The notes beneath the pieces are model-generated. The model ran no database searches and was not told where the DNA came from. It saw only the letters and a program-made list of their open reading frames with translations. The position numbers and the translations under genes are program-made. From the NCBI GenBank assembly GCA_958295725.1, contig OY282368.1, forward strand, positions 2,440,001-2,504,000: DNA of 64,000 bases, written 5' to 3'. Positions 33,929 through 45,772 of the stretch are shown here, piece after piece. Position 1 is the first letter of the stretch, and each line of letters starts with the position of its first letter. Origin of the DNA: an uncultured Alphaproteobacteria bacterium (GTDB taxonomy: Bacteria > Pseudomonadota > Alphaproteobacteria > UBA2966).

Positions 33929-34669
33929 TCAGGTCTGGATGAACGCGCGTTCGCCGTCGTGGAGGACGACGCAGGTAAGGGTATCCGACATCCATGCGCC
34001 GGTGTCGATACCGATGCGGTTCGGGCGGACCTGAATCCCCTTGGAAGGCGTATGTCCGTGCACGACCACCTTGCCAAGATCGTCCTCGCAGTCGAGGAAA
34101 CCCTCCCGGATCCACAGCAGATCGCGCCGTTCCTGTTTCTCCAGGGGGACGCCGGGCCGGATTCCGGCGTGAACGAAGACGTAGTCGCCCTCGATATGCG
34201 TCAGGGGAAGACCGCGCAGGAAGTCGAGGTGGCGTTCGGGGAGGACCTCGAGAAATCGGTCCCGCAACCCCTTCCATCCACCGGCGCGGAATTCCGGGTT
34301 CTCCGGGTCGACGCCGTAGTCGCGCAGCGTCGCGTCGCCGCCGTTGTAGACCCAGATGTCGCCGCGCGCCGGATCATCCAGGAACTCCAGCAGGAACGCC
34401 TCGTGGTTGCCGAGGAGACGGACGGTCTCGAACCCGGGGATGGGGTCCTCGATCAGGCAGTCGAGGACGTCGCGGCTGCACGCGCCGCGGTCTACGTAAT
34501 CGCCGAGGTAGACGACGGCGCTGGAATCGGCCCGCGCCGCGTCGGCGTCGGCGCGGATCCGGGCGTTGAGGCGTCGGAGAAGGTCGATGCGGCCGTGGAT
34601 GTCCCCGACCGCGTAGACGCGCCGGCCGGGCGGCACGCGCACCAAGGAACGGGCCGAGCGCTCCGTCAT
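33929..34669 (-). CDS. PPP-family metallophosphoesterase (Ser/Thr phosphatase-like)
   Basis: The 246-residue protein has all metal-site motifs of PPP phosphatases: GDIHGR at 22-27, GDYVDRG at 56-62, LLGNHE at 85-90, FVHAGIRPG and VVHGHTP. Bacterial relatives dephosphorylate proteins or diadenosine polyphosphates. The ATG at 34669 is preferred; an ATG at 34711 in frame adds 14 residues. It stands 21 bases before hldE on the same strand. Confidence 0.86.
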   Translation of the reverse strand: MTERSARSLVRVPPGRRVYAVGDIHGRIDLLRRLNARIRADADAARADSSAVVYLGDYVDRGACSRDVLDCLIEDPIPGFETVRLLGNHEAFLLEFLDDPARGDIWVYNGGDATLRDYGVDPENPEFRAGGWKGLRDRFLEVLPERHLDFLRGLPLTHIEGDYVFVHAGIRPGVPLEKQERRDLLWIREGFLDCEDDLGKVVVHGHTPSKGIQVRPNRIGIDTGAWMSDTLTCVVLHDGERAFIQT

Positions 34670-34824
34670 GCCGCCTTGGAGACCGTCGCGCGTTTCGCCA
34701 TTGCCGCGAGACATTAGCATCCGGCGAGAGGGCGAGAAACCGTGGCCGCAGGAACGCGCGATCCGGTCGCGGATCGCCCCCGCGCCACTGGCGACGGAAG
34801 CGCGAAGACCCCATAGTGGACCGC

Positions 34825-35586
34825 ATGTCCGAGTCGGCCATCGAGGTGAGGAATCTGGCGAAGCGTTTCGGCCCCGTCGTCGCCGTCGACGATGTCGATT
34901 TCAGCGTGCCGACGGGCGGCGCGACGGCGCTGCTCGGGGGCAACGGCGCGGGCAAGACGACCACGATTTCCATGCTTCTGGGCCTTTTGCTGCCCACGGC
35001 AGGGTCCGTCTCCGTGCTCGGCGAGGACATGCTGCGGCATCGCTATCGGGTGCTGCCCCGAATGAATTTCTCCTCGCCCTACGTCGATCTGCCGAGGCGC
35101 CTGACCGCGGCCGAAAACCTGCAAGTCTATGCCCGGCTCTATGGCCTGTCCGATATCGGACGGCGCTTGCGCGAGGTCGCCGACGCCTTCGATCTCGGCG
35201 ATGTCATGGACCGGCGGGTCGCCAGCCTCTCCGCGGGACAGAAGACCCGCGTGGCCCTGGCCAAGGCCCTGATCAACACGCCCGACCTGTTGCTGCTCGA
35301 CGAGCCCACGGCGTCGCTCGACCCCGACACGGCGGACTGGGTGCGCGGCTATCTCCAGGATTACCGGATGGAGAGGGGAGCGACGATCCTGCTGGCCTCT
35401 CAGAACATGGGCGAGGTGGAACGCATGTGCGACGACGCGATCATGATGCGCGCCGGACGAATCGTGGATCGCGGCGCGCCGACGGAGCTCGTCGACCGCT
35501 ACGGCCGCGACACCCTCGAGGAAGTCTTTCTGGATATCGCCCGCGGACGGGACCGGGACGGCGACGAGCGGAGGGCGGCGCGATGA
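34825..35586 (+). CDS. ABC transporter ATP-binding protein
   Basis: The 253-residue ATPase has Walker A GGNGAGKTT at 38-46, a signature LSAGQ at 135-139, Walker B LLLLDEP at 155-161 and the H-loop region replaced by LASQNMGEVERM. The switch histidine is Q/N here, as in some ABC-2 exporters. Its stop overlaps the permease start (ATGA). Together they form an ABC-2-type exporter. An in-frame GTG at 34816 is possible. Cargo unknown. Confidence 0.87.
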   Translation: MSESAIEVRNLAKRFGPVVAVDDVDFSVPTGGATALLGGNGAGKTTTISMLLGLLLPTAGSVSVLGEDMLRHRYRVLPRMNFSSPYVDLPRRLTAAENLQVYARLYGLSDIGRRLREVADAFDLGDVMDRRVASLSAGQKTRVALAKALINTPDLLLLDEPTASLDPDTADWVRGYLQDYRMERGATILLASQNMGEVERMCDDAIMMRAGRIVDRGAPTELVDRYGRDTLEEVFLDIARGRDRDGDERRAAR

Positions 35587-36407
35587 GCGCCGCGCCAGCG
35601 CGGCGGGATCCGCCGTTCTCGTCCCGGCGTATCGGCGCCATGGTCCTCCGTTATGCCTTCCTGGTCCGCGGCTCCTGGCCGCGCATCGTCGAAATGGCCT
35701 ATTGGCCCACGGTGCAGATGGTCCTCTGGGGGTTCATCACGCTGTTCCTGATCGGGCATTCGAGCTTCATCGCGCAGGCCTTCGGCGTCCTCATCTCCGG
35801 CGTGCTGCTGTGGGACGTGTTGTTCCGGGGGCAACTGGGCGTTTCCATGTCGTTCTTCGAGGAGATGTGGTCGCGCAATCTCGGGCATCTGTTCGTCAGC
35901 CCCCTGCGGCCATACGAAATGCTGGTCAGCCTCATGGTGGTCAGTCTGATCCGCACGCTGATCGGTCTGATCCCGGCGTCATTGCTGGCGCTGATGTTCT
36001 TCGGCTTCTCCTTGTACTCCCTCGGGGTTCCCCTGATCGGGTTCTTCTTCAACCTGATCGTCATGGGCTGGTCGATCGGGTTCGCGGTCTCGGGTCTGGT
36101 GCTGCGGGTCGGTCTCGGGGCCGAAAGCATGGCCTGGGCGGCGATCTTCGCCATCGCGCCGATCTGCGGTATCTACTATCCCGTCGCGGTGTTGCCCGAC
36201 TGGCTGCAATCGGTCGCGTTCTTCCTGCCCGCCAGCCACGTATTCGAGGGCATGAGGGCGATCCTCGTCGATGGCGCCTTCCGGTCCGACCTGATGATCA
36301 ACGCGATCCTGCTGAATATCGCCTACCTCGGGGTCGGCATGGCGGCGTTCCTGGCCTTCTTCAGATCGGCCCGCAGCAGCGGCGTGATCCTGCAAGTCGG
36401 AGAATGA
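35583..36407 (+). CDS. ABC-2-type transporter permease
   Basis: The 274-residue membrane protein has about six hydrophobic segments (WPTVQMVLWGFITLFLIG, GVLISGVLLWDVLFRGQ, LIGLIPASLLALMFFGF and others) and the ABC-2 family's YPVAVLPDWLQSVAFFLPASHVFEGMR near residue 200-230. It starts inside the stop of the ATPase gene. Exports an unidentified molecule, possibly a lipid or polysaccharide given nearby LPS genes (inference). Confidence 0.85.
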   Translation: MSAAPARRDPPFSSRRIGAMVLRYAFLVRGSWPRIVEMAYWPTVQMVLWGFITLFLIGHSSFIAQAFGVLISGVLLWDVLFRGQLGVSMSFFEEMWSRNLGHLFVSPLRPYEMLVSLMVVSLIRTLIGLIPASLLALMFFGFSLYSLGVPLIGFFFNLIVMGWSIGFAVSGLVLRVGLGAESMAWAAIFAIAPICGIYYPVAVLPDWLQSVAFFLPASHVFEGMRAILVDGAFRSDLMINAILLNIAYLGVGMAAFLAFFRSARSSGVILQVGE

Positions 36408-36506
36408 CGGCGCTCCGCGAAGGGCGAGAGGCGAGCGGACACGGCGAGGAATCGGGCATATATTCGGGGAAGACGGGATCCGCCGGAAGCTGGAAAGGAG
36501 GCGCCG

Positions 36507-37130
36507 TTGTTCGATTCCGCGGCCAAACGGACGTTCGCGCTCGTTTGCGTCGGCACCGCCGTCGTCCTGGCGGCTCTGGCCGGTTGGCACTGGGCGGGGA
36601 ACGGCGGCGCGGGCATCCCCGGGAGCCCGAAGTCGACGGGTCGGGCGCTGATCGGCGGCCCCTTCACGCTCACGGACCACGAGGGGAATGCCGTGACCGA
36701 GGCGGACTTCCTCGGGCGTCATACGCTCGTCTACTTCGGCTATACGTTCTGCCCCGACATTTGCCCGATGGAGCTGCAATCCATCACAGAGGCGCTGGAG
36801 CAGCTGGGGCCGAAGGCGGACGGCATCGTGCCGCTGTTCATCACCGTGGATCCGGAGCGCGATACGGTGGCGGTGATGGCGGAGTACGCCCGGCACTTCC
36901 ATCCGAGCCTGCGGGCCCTCACGGGAACGCCCGAGAAGGTCCGCGACGCGACGCGCGCCTACCGGGTCTATTTCAAGAAGACCGACGGTCCGGAGGAAGA
37001 CGACGACTATCTCGTGGACCATACGTCGCTGATCTACGTCATGGGGCCCGACGGCGCCTACGTCGCCCATTTCACGTTCGGCACGCCGCCGGACGAGATA
37101 GCCGCGCGCCTTTCGGAACTCCTGAGTTGA
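36507..37130 (+). CDS. SCO1/SenC-family copper protein
   Basis: The 207-residue protein has one N-terminal membrane anchor (FALVCVGTAVVLAALAGW) and a thioredoxin-fold domain with copper ligands C82 and C86 (FCPDICP) and H172 (VDHTSLIYV). SCO proteins deliver copper to the CuA site of cytochrome oxidase or act as thiol reductants in the periplasm. The start is TTG at 36507, supported by AAGGAGG 5 bases upstream. Confidence 0.9.
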   Translation: MFDSAAKRTFALVCVGTAVVLAALAGWHWAGNGGAGIPGSPKSTGRALIGGPFTLTDHEGNAVTEADFLGRHTLVYFGYTFCPDICPMELQSITEALEQLGPKADGIVPLFITVDPERDTVAVMAEYARHFHPSLRALTGTPEKVRDATRAYRVYFKKTDGPEEDDDYLVDHTSLIYVMGPDGAYVAHFTFGTPPDEIAARLSELLS

Positions 37131-37137
37131 CGGGGCC

Positions 37138-37611
37138 ATGACGACCGGAACCCGAAACCCGACGGCGAAGGCGGACACGGAGCCCCCGTTCTGGCGCCGG
37201 AAATCGCTCGGCGAGATGTCTCGCGAGGAGTGGGAGTCGCTGTGCGACGGTTGCGGCAAATGCTGTCTCAACAAGGTGGAGTGGGTGGACACGGGAGAGA
37301 TCGAATACACGGACGTGGCCTGCCGTCTGCTCGACCTGCGGACCTGCCGCTGTCGACGCTACGCCGAGCGGACGAGGCACGTGCCCGACTGCCTGGTGCT
37401 GTCGCCGGAGACGGTCGGCGCGCTCACGTGGTTGCCGTCCACCTGCGCGTACCGGCTGATCTCGGAGGGGCGTGATCTCCACTGGTGGCACCCGCTGGTC
37501 TCGGGCGATCCGGAAACGGTTCACCTTGCTGGCGTTTCGGTCCGGGACAGGGCAATCTCCGAGGACGAACCCCACGATCTCGGCGCCCGGGTCGTAAACT
37601 GGCCCGCGTAG
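37138..37611 (+). CDS. YcgN-family cysteine-cluster protein
   Basis: The 157-residue protein of the UPF0260/YcgN group has WESLCDGCGKCCLNKVE near 32-48, CRLLDLRTCRCRRYAERTRHVPDC, and TWLPSTCAYRLI. The eight or so cysteines suggest binding of Zn or an Fe-S cluster (family view). It starts 7 bases after the SCO stop. Function unknown. Confidence 0.86.
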   Translation: MTTGTRNPTAKADTEPPFWRRKSLGEMSREEWESLCDGCGKCCLNKVEWVDTGEIEYTDVACRLLDLRTCRCRRYAERTRHVPDCLVLSPETVGALTWLPSTCAYRLISEGRDLHWWHPLVSGDPETVHLAGVSVRDRAISEDEPHDLGARVVNWPA

Positions 37612-37667
37612 AGGTCCCGCGCGGCGGCGGCGCGGCGAATCCGGACAAACGGGGAAGCGCGACGACG

Positions 37668-38627
37668 ATGACCGGTTCCGGACCCGTGCGCGGCGTTCTC
37701 GCCGCCGCGTTGACACCCATGACGGCGGACCTCACGCCCGACCTGCCGGCCATGATCGCGCATTTCCAGTGGCTGCTCGGTCGCGGATGCGACGGCCTCG
37801 GGATCCTGGGGACGACGGGCGAGGCCAACTCGTTCAGCGTCGCCGAGCGCTTGTCGATCATCGACGCGGTGGGAGAGAGCGGCTTGCCGAAAGACCGATT
37901 GGTGGTGGGGACCGGGACGTGCGCAGAGCCGGATACGCTGGAGCTTACGCGTGCCGCCCTCGCCGCAGGCGTCAAGTCGGTGTTGATGCTACCGCCATTC
38001 TACTACAAGGGCATTGCCGACCGGGGTCTGGCCGAGTCCTTCGCGCGGATCATCGACCGCGTGGCGGATGGCGACCTGCGCGTGATCCTGTACCATTTTC
38101 CCAGGATGACCGGCGTGCCGATCACCGCGGGCGCCATCGAGATCCTGCGCCGGGATTATCCCGACATCGTCGTCGGCCTCAAGGACAGTTCCGGCGACCT
38201 CGGCAACACGGCGTCCCTGCTGGAGGCTTTCCCCGGGTTCGGCGTCTACACGGGAACGGAGCGATATCTGTTGCCGGCCCTGCGGGCCGGCGGACCCGGC
38301 TGCATCTCGGCGACCGCCAACGTGACCAGTCCGATGGCGTCCGACGTATTCCGCGCCCATGAACGATCCGACGGCGACGCGGACGCCCGGCAGGAGCAGC
38401 TCACGGCGGTGCGACGGGTGCTCGACGGCTTTCCCCTCGTCGCGGCCCTCAAGGAAGCGATGACGACGATCACGGGCCGGGCCGGCTGGCGGGCGATTCG
38501 CCCGCCGCTGACGCCGCTGGAACCCGCCCGGGAGCGGGAGCTCCGGGACTCCCTGGCCGCCGAGGGGTTCGACCTCGATGCCGTGGATCCGGAATCGAGT
38601 CCCCGGAGCGCACTCGCCAAACCATGA
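37668..38627 (+). CDS. Dihydrodipicolinate synthase-family aldolase/lyase
   Basis: The 319-residue TIM-barrel lyase has GILGTTGEANSFS near 46-57, the catalytic tyrosine Y142 (VILYHFPRM) and the Schiff-base lysine K172 (VGLKDSSGD). The family includes DapA, N-acetylneuraminate lyase and keto-sugar-acid aldolases. PRMTGV in place of the DapA-typical NVPSRT/NIPxRT suggests a catabolic 2-oxo acid aldolase rather than lysine synthesis (inference). Its stop overlaps the next start (ATGA). Confidence 0.82.
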   Translation: MTGSGPVRGVLAAALTPMTADLTPDLPAMIAHFQWLLGRGCDGLGILGTTGEANSFSVAERLSIIDAVGESGLPKDRLVVGTGTCAEPDTLELTRAALAAGVKSVLMLPPFYYKGIADRGLAESFARIIDRVADGDLRVILYHFPRMTGVPITAGAIEILRRDYPDIVVGLKDSSGDLGNTASLLEAFPGFGVYTGTERYLLPALRAGGPGCISATANVTSPMASDVFRAHERSDGDADARQEQLTAVRRVLDGFPLVAALKEAMTTITGRAGWRAIRPPLTPLEPARERELRDSLAAEGFDLDAVDPESSPRSALAKP

Positions 38628-39325
38628 GTCGTCGCGTCCGACTCGACGTCGATGGTGTCGTCGTGGATCTCGACGTCCGGCGGAGTCCGCGAGCGCGCCG
38701 GATCTTGCTGAAAGTTGATCCGAGGCTGGGGGCGCAACTCGTCATCCCACGGGGCGTCTCCCGTCGGGAAGCCCTGTCGTTCGCCGCCGGAAAGGCGATG
38801 TGGCTCCGGGACCGGATGGCCCTCCTGCCACCCCGGATCCCGTTCCGCGACGGCGCTGTCGTTCCGATCCTCGGGCGACCGCACCGTATCCGGCAAACCG
38901 TCGGGACCGATCTCTTCCACGCCGAGGTCCGGCGGGAGGCCGGCGAACTGCTCGTCGCCTGTCATCCGGACGACGTACCGGCCCGCGTGGGCGGATGGTT
39001 CCGCGATCGCGCTCACGACACCCTCGCGCGTCGGGCCGTGGCGGCGGCGGACCGCATCGGCGCCGAGGTCGCCCGCGTCGGCATCCGGGACCCGCGGACC
39101 CGGTGGGGAAGCTGCTCGGCGGCGGGCGCGCTGTCGTTCTCCTGGCGCCTCTTCATGGCGCCCGAATGGGTCATGGACTACGTGGTCGCCCACGAGGTTG
39201 CTCATCTGATCGAGATGAACCACGGCGAGGCCTTCTGGCGTCGCGTCGAGCGCCTCGTCGACCGGGTCGACGAAGCCAGATCCTGGCTTCGCCAATCCGG
39301 ACCCGACCTCCACCGTTACGGTTGA
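38624..39325 (+). CDS. YgjP-like (DUF45) M48-type metallopeptidase
   Basis: The 233-residue protein has RTRWGSCSAAGALSFSWRLFMAPEWVMDYVVAHEVAHLIEMNH at its C-terminal half, only the key parts of which matter: WGSC, zinc HEVAH at 190-194 and NH at 199-200, followed by GEAFW. This is the UTP-pyrophosphatase/metalloprotease YgjP-like family. It overlaps the preceding lyase by four bases and is convergent with gyrB. Confidence 0.86.
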   Translation: MSRRVRLDVDGVVVDLDVRRSPRARRILLKVDPRLGAQLVIPRGVSRREALSFAAGKAMWLRDRMALLPPRIPFRDGAVVPILGRPHRIRQTVGTDLFHAEVRREAGELLVACHPDDVPARVGGWFRDRAHDTLARRAVAAADRIGAEVARVGIRDPRTRWGSCSAAGALSFSWRLFMAPEWVMDYVVAHEVAHLIEMNHGEAFWRRVERLVDRVDEARSWLRQSGPDLHRYG

Positions 39326-39337
39326 GAGCGTTTCGGC

Positions 39338-41794
<2,457 letters not shown>

Positions 41795-43024
41795 TTATTC
41801 GGGACTCGCCGAAATTCGGCCGTCGTCCACGCCGAATCTCCGCGCGGCCGATCCCAGCCGGTCGAACAGCGAGCGGTCCGTTCCCGTGATCCAGGTCTGG
41901 GCGGGCCGGTCGATCAGCAACTCGAACAGCGCCTCCCGTCTTGTCGCGTCCAGGTGAGCGACGATCTCGTCGAACAGCAGAAGCGGTGCCCGCCCCAGCC
42001 GGGCTTCCTGCAACCGCGCGTCGGCGAGCACGATCGACACCAGAAGCGCCTTTTGCTCGCCGGTCGAGCAGTCTTCGGCGGGCATGTCCTTCCCGGCATG
42101 ACACACGGCGAGGTCGGTGCGATGAGGACCCACGGCCGCGCCGCCGGACCGCGCGTCGCAATCTCGCGCCGCCTCGAGGGCGGCTCGGAACCGGCCCTCG
42201 GCATCGATCGCCGGCATGACGTCGAGCCAGCGTTCCACGTCCCCGTCCGCGGCGACCGTGGCGGCGGGAAACGGCGAGACGCCAGCCTTCATGCCGCTCC
42301 GCAATCGGCAAATGGTCTCCCGGCGCGCCGCCGCCACGGCGATACCGCAGGCAGCCATGGTCTCCTCCAGCGCGCCGAGCCAAGCCGCGTCGCTCCGGCC
42401 GTCCCGCAGGAGCCGGGAACGTTCCCGCAGCGCGCGGTCGTAGGCCGATACGCGTGCGGCATGGTCCACGTCGAACCCGTAGACGAGCCGGTCGAGAAAC
42501 CTCCGGCGGGGGCTTGGTCCGTCGATGAACAACCGGTCCATCGGCGGCGTCAACCAGTTCACCGTCAACGCGCGACCGAGGGCCGCCGTTCCCCGCGCCA
42601 CTTGACCGTCGATCCTCACGAGGCGGCGTTCCCCGACCCGCTGGTCCGGGGCCACCCCGGTTCCGATCTCGATCACCCCCCGCGGATACCGGACCCGCGC
42701 GGCCACGGCCCAAACTCCCGTGCCGCCACGACGCGGGACGTCGGCCAATCGCGCGCGGCGCAGTCCTCGCCCCGGAGACAGGAAGGACAGCGCCTCGAGG
42801 ACGTTCGTCTTGCCGGCCCCGTTGGGCCCCGACAGAACCACCACCTTCGCCTCGGTTTCCAGCCGGAGATGGCGGATGTTGCGATAGTTCGTCAGGTTGA
42901 GTCGCGTCACCGCGACGGCCGGCGACTCGCCCGCAAGCCACTCCGTCCCCTCGGAACCGGAGTCGCGAGACACCGGTCCCTGGAACGGTCGGTCGGACGC
43001 CGCGACAGCGATCCTCACCGCCAA
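41795..43024 (-). CDS. recF: DNA replication and repair protein RecF
   Basis: RecF helps load RecA at gapped DNA. The protein has Walker A GPNGAGKTN, RGLRRARLADVPR, the signature STGEQKALL, and Walker B PLLLFDEIVAHLDATRR. From the TTG at 43024 it has 409 residues, about 35 more than usual before TRLNLTNYRNIR. A GTG at 42910 would start close to that motif but lacks a clear ribosome site, so the start is uncertain. It follows dnaN by 7 bases. Confidence 0.93.
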   Translation of the reverse strand: MAVRIAVAASDRPFQGPVSRDSGSEGTEWLAGESPAVAVTRLNLTNYRNIRHLRLETEAKVVVLSGPNGAGKTNVLEALSFLSPGRGLRRARLADVPRRGGTGVWAVAARVRYPRGVIEIGTGVAPDQRVGERRLVRIDGQVARGTAALGRALTVNWLTPPMDRLFIDGPSPRRRFLDRLVYGFDVDHAARVSAYDRALRERSRLLRDGRSDAAWLGALEETMAACGIAVAAARRETICRLRSGMKAGVSPFPAATVAADGDVERWLDVMPAIDAEGRFRAALEAARDCDARSGGAAVGPHRTDLAVCHAGKDMPAEDCSTGEQKALLVSIVLADARLQEARLGRAPLLLFDEIVAHLDATRREALFELLIDRPAQTWITGTDRSLFDRLGSAARRFGVDDGRISASPE

Positions 43025-43031
43025 GCGCGCC

Positions 43032-44156
43032 TCACACCCTCATGGGCATCAAGACGTAGAGGGCATCGGCATTCCCGCCGTCCCGGATCAGAGTAGGGGA
43101 TACCGCGTCGGCGAGGAAGAACCGCGCCGTATCGCCGTCGATCTGGGAGGCGATGTCCAGCAGGTATCGAGAATTGAATCCGATCTCCAGACCGTCCGAA
43201 CTGTACTCGACGGCGATCTCCTCGGACGCGCTGGCGTTGTCGGGACTGTGGGCGGCGATCGTGGCCTTTCCTCCTTCCAGCGACATCTTCACGGCCCGGG
43301 ACTTCTCGGTGGATACCGTGGACACACGGTCGATCGACTCGGCGAACACCTTGGTGTCGACCTCCATGACCTTGTCGTTCCCATCGGGGATGACCCGCTG
43401 GTAGTCGGGAAAGGTGCCGTCGATCAACTTGGAGGTCAGAACGGACTCGCCAACGGAGAAGCGGATTTTCGATTCGGAAAGGGAAATCTCGATATCCTGT
43501 CCGCCTTCATCGATGAGCTTCCGGACCTCCGCGACCGCCTTTCGCGGCACGATGACCCCGGGCATCCCGTCCGCGCCGTCGGGTAACGGCGCGTTGACCT
43601 GGGCCAGCCTATGGCCATCGGTGGCCACGGCCCGCAGCACCGGTCGGCCGTCGACTTCGGCCGTATGCAGATAGATCCCGTTGAGGTAGTATCTGGTTTC
43701 TTCCGTCGAGACGGCGAAGCGTGTCTTGTCGATGATGTTGCCGAGAAGCTCTGTCGGCAAAGTGAATTCGTGGGGAAGCTCCCCTTCGGCCATGACCGGA
43801 AAATCCTCTTTCGGCAAACATGGCAACAGGAAGGACGACCGTCCCGCCGTGAGCGACACCCGAGGCTCGTCCGCCTCCTCGGCGAACGTCAGCTCTATCT
43901 GGGCGCCCTCCGGCAGCTTCCGGACGATATCGTACAAGGTGTGCGCGGTCGTCGTCGTCGACCCTGGAACCGCGATATCCGCCGCCGCGAGATCGACGAT
44001 CGCGAGATCAAGGTCCGTCGCCGTCAGCCGCAGTTGCCCGCCGTCGGCGTCCACCAGAACGTTGGACAGGATGGGAATGGTGTTGCGTCGCTCGACGACG
44101 CTCTGCGCATGCGTCAACGCGGTCAGCAAAGCGGCGCGTTCGATGGTCAGTTTCAT
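43032..44156 (-). CDS. dnaN: DNA polymerase III beta sliding clamp
   Basis: The clamp encircles DNA and tethers polymerase III. The 374-residue protein begins MKLTIERAALLTALTHAQSVVERRNTIPILSNVLV and ends DALYVLMPMRV, both characteristic, with three repeated clamp domains between. It is the first gene of dnaN-recF-gyrB on this strand. dnaA is not upstream; the neighbour there is a divergent macrodomain gene. Confidence 0.97.
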   Translation of the reverse strand: MKLTIERAALLTALTHAQSVVERRNTIPILSNVLVDADGGQLRLTATDLDLAIVDLAAADIAVPGSTTTTAHTLYDIVRKLPEGAQIELTFAEEADEPRVSLTAGRSSFLLPCLPKEDFPVMAEGELPHEFTLPTELLGNIIDKTRFAVSTEETRYYLNGIYLHTAEVDGRPVLRAVATDGHRLAQVNAPLPDGADGMPGVIVPRKAVAEVRKLIDEGGQDIEISLSESKIRFSVGESVLTSKLIDGTFPDYQRVIPDGNDKVMEVDTKVFAESIDRVSTVSTEKSRAVKMSLEGGKATIAAHSPDNASASEEIAVEYSSDGLEIGFNSRYLLDIASQIDGDTARFFLADAVSPTLIRDGGNADALYVLMPMRV

Positions 44157-44406
44157 GTCGTATGCAGGTCCAAATGGCGATTGAATCGAGAACCGTTTCC
44201 CGATCCCGACATGCGTCGCCGCGGATCGTCATCGACGATCATGGACCGGTCCGAAACTATAACAGAATCCGTCCGACCCCGCACGGTTTCCCAGCGGATT
44301 TTTCGACGAAACTTCGAAAGTCTCGCGAGCCCCGCCTTCTTCACGCGGCCCGATGGTGGCACTACCCTTGATCCGGGATCACAGGAACCCCCGCGGAAAG
44401 GACGTC

Positions 44407-44928
44407 ATGCGCGAGCGACTGGAGATACTCCGGGGCGACATCACTACGCTGCCGGTCGATGCCATCGTCAATGCGGCGAACAACGCGCTGTCGGGCGGCG
44501 GCGGCGTGGATGGCGCGATCCACAGGGCCGCGGGTCCCCGGCTCCTGGAGGCCTGCCATGTTCTCGGCGGCTGCGAGACGGGAGACGCCAAGATCACCGA
44601 CGGCTACGACCTGCCGGCCAAGTACGTGATCCATGCCGTCGGGCCGGTATGGCGGGGCGGCGGGCACGGCGAGGCGGGCCTGCTGGCGAGTTGCTATCGC
44701 CGATGCCTGGAGATCGCCGACGGCAAGAGGCTCGCGTCGATCGCGTTTCCCGCCATCAGCACGGGCGTGTACGGCTACCCGCTGGACTTGGCCACCCGCA
44801 TCGCCGTCACCGAAACCAAGGACTATCTCGCGCGGGGAAGTTCCCTCGCCAAGGTCACGTTCGCGTGTTTCGGTGCGGAGGCGGTGGACATGTACACGGC
44901 CGCGGTCGGCGACATCATCTCGGGTTGA
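44407..44928 (+). CDS. Macrodomain protein, O-acetyl-ADP-ribose deacetylase-like
   Basis: The 173-residue product is one macrodomain of the YmdB/MacroD type: [40 protein letters not shown] with the catalytic asparagines, then [25 protein letters not shown] and [13 protein letters not shown]. Such enzymes hydrolyse O-acetyl-ADP-ribose or remove ADP-ribose from proteins. GGAAAGGACGTC precedes the ATG at 44407. A sirtuin that makes O-acetyl-ADP-ribose lies at 29854, but not adjacent. Confidence 0.92.
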   Translation: MRERLEILRGDITTLPVDAIVNAANNALSGGGGVDGAIHRAAGPRLLEACHVLGGCETGDAKITDGYDLPAKYVIHAVGPVWRGGGHGEAGLLASCYRRCLEIADGKRLASIAFPAISTGVYGYPLDLATRIAVTETKDYLARGSSLAKVTFACFGAEAVDMYTAAVGDIISG

Positions 44929-44945
44929 CGGCCGGGTCGCCGTTC

Positions 44946-45758
44946 TCAAGCCCTCAGGTCCAGAACGTCGGCCATCGAGTACAACCCCGGTGGCTTGCCC
45001 CGCAGCCAGACCGCGGCGGCGAGGGCGCCGCGCGCGAAGATCTCCCGGTCCGTCGCCTTGTGAACGAGCTCCACGCGCTCGTCATCGGCGGCGAAGATCA
45101 CGGCGTGCTCGCCCGCGACGTTGCCGCCGCGCAGCGCGGCATACCCGATAGCGCCGCGCCGACGCTCGCCGGAGATGCCGTCGCGTCCCCGGTCGGCCAT
45201 GTCGTCGTGATCGACGCCACGGCCCGACGCCGCCGCGCGGCCGAGCGCCAGCGCGGTGCCCGACGGCGCGTCCACCTTGTGCCGGTGGTGCATCTCGAGG
45301 ACTTCGATGTCGAAGTCGGGTCCGAGCGTAGCGGCGACGCGCCGGGTCAGGGCGAGCAGGAGATTGACGCCGACGCTCATGTTCGCGGCGCGCACGATGG
45401 CTGTCTTGGCGGACGCGTCGCCGATGGCCTTCTCCTGTTCGCCATCCAGTCCCGTGGTCCCGGCTACCAGCGCGGCGCCGGTTGCCGCCGCCAGCCCGGC
45501 ATGGCAGGCCGTCGCCGCCGGCGACGTGAAATCGAGGACCACGTCCGCCGCCTCGAACACGGGCCCGGGGTCCCGCCCGACGGCGAGTCCCAAGGATCCG
45601 ATGCCGGCGAGCTCGCCCAGGTCGCGGCCGATGGTGTCGCTGTCCTCGCGCTCGCTGCCGCCGACGACGACGCATCTCCCGTGTCCGACGGTCTGCCGCA
45701 GCAGCATCCGTCCCATGCGTCCCGCACAGCCGGCGATTCCGACCCTGATCTCGTTCAT
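44946..45758 (-). CDS. dapB: 4-hydroxy-tetrahydrodipicolinate reductase
   Basis: DapB reduces hydroxy-tetrahydrodipicolinate with NAD(P)H in lysine and diaminopimelate synthesis. The 270-residue protein has VGIAGCAGRMGRMLL (cofactor loop), VVLDFTSPAAT, AGTTGL, the catalytic EVLEMHHRHKVDAPSGTAL, and EHAVIFAADDERVELVHKATDREIFARGAL. I chose the ATG at 45758; an ATG at 45773 overlaps the dnaJ stop. It is the third gene after dnaK and dnaJ. Confidence 0.94.
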   Translation of the reverse strand: MNEIRVGIAGCAGRMGRMLLRQTVGHGRCVVVGGSEREDSDTIGRDLGELAGIGSLGLAVGRDPGPVFEAADVVLDFTSPAATACHAGLAAATGAALVAGTTGLDGEQEKAIGDASAKTAIVRAANMSVGVNLLLALTRRVAATLGPDFDIEVLEMHHRHKVDAPSGTALALGRAAASGRGVDHDDMADRGRDGISGERRRGAIGYAALRGGNVAGEHAVIFAADDERVELVHKATDREIFARGALAAAVWLRGKPPGLYSMADVLDLRA

Positions 45759-45772
45759 CGCCCCAGCGGTCA

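Noticed and set aside
44157-44406. Replication origin beside dnaN
   Set aside because: No TTATCCACA-type box cluster or 13-mer AT repeats were found in the gap.
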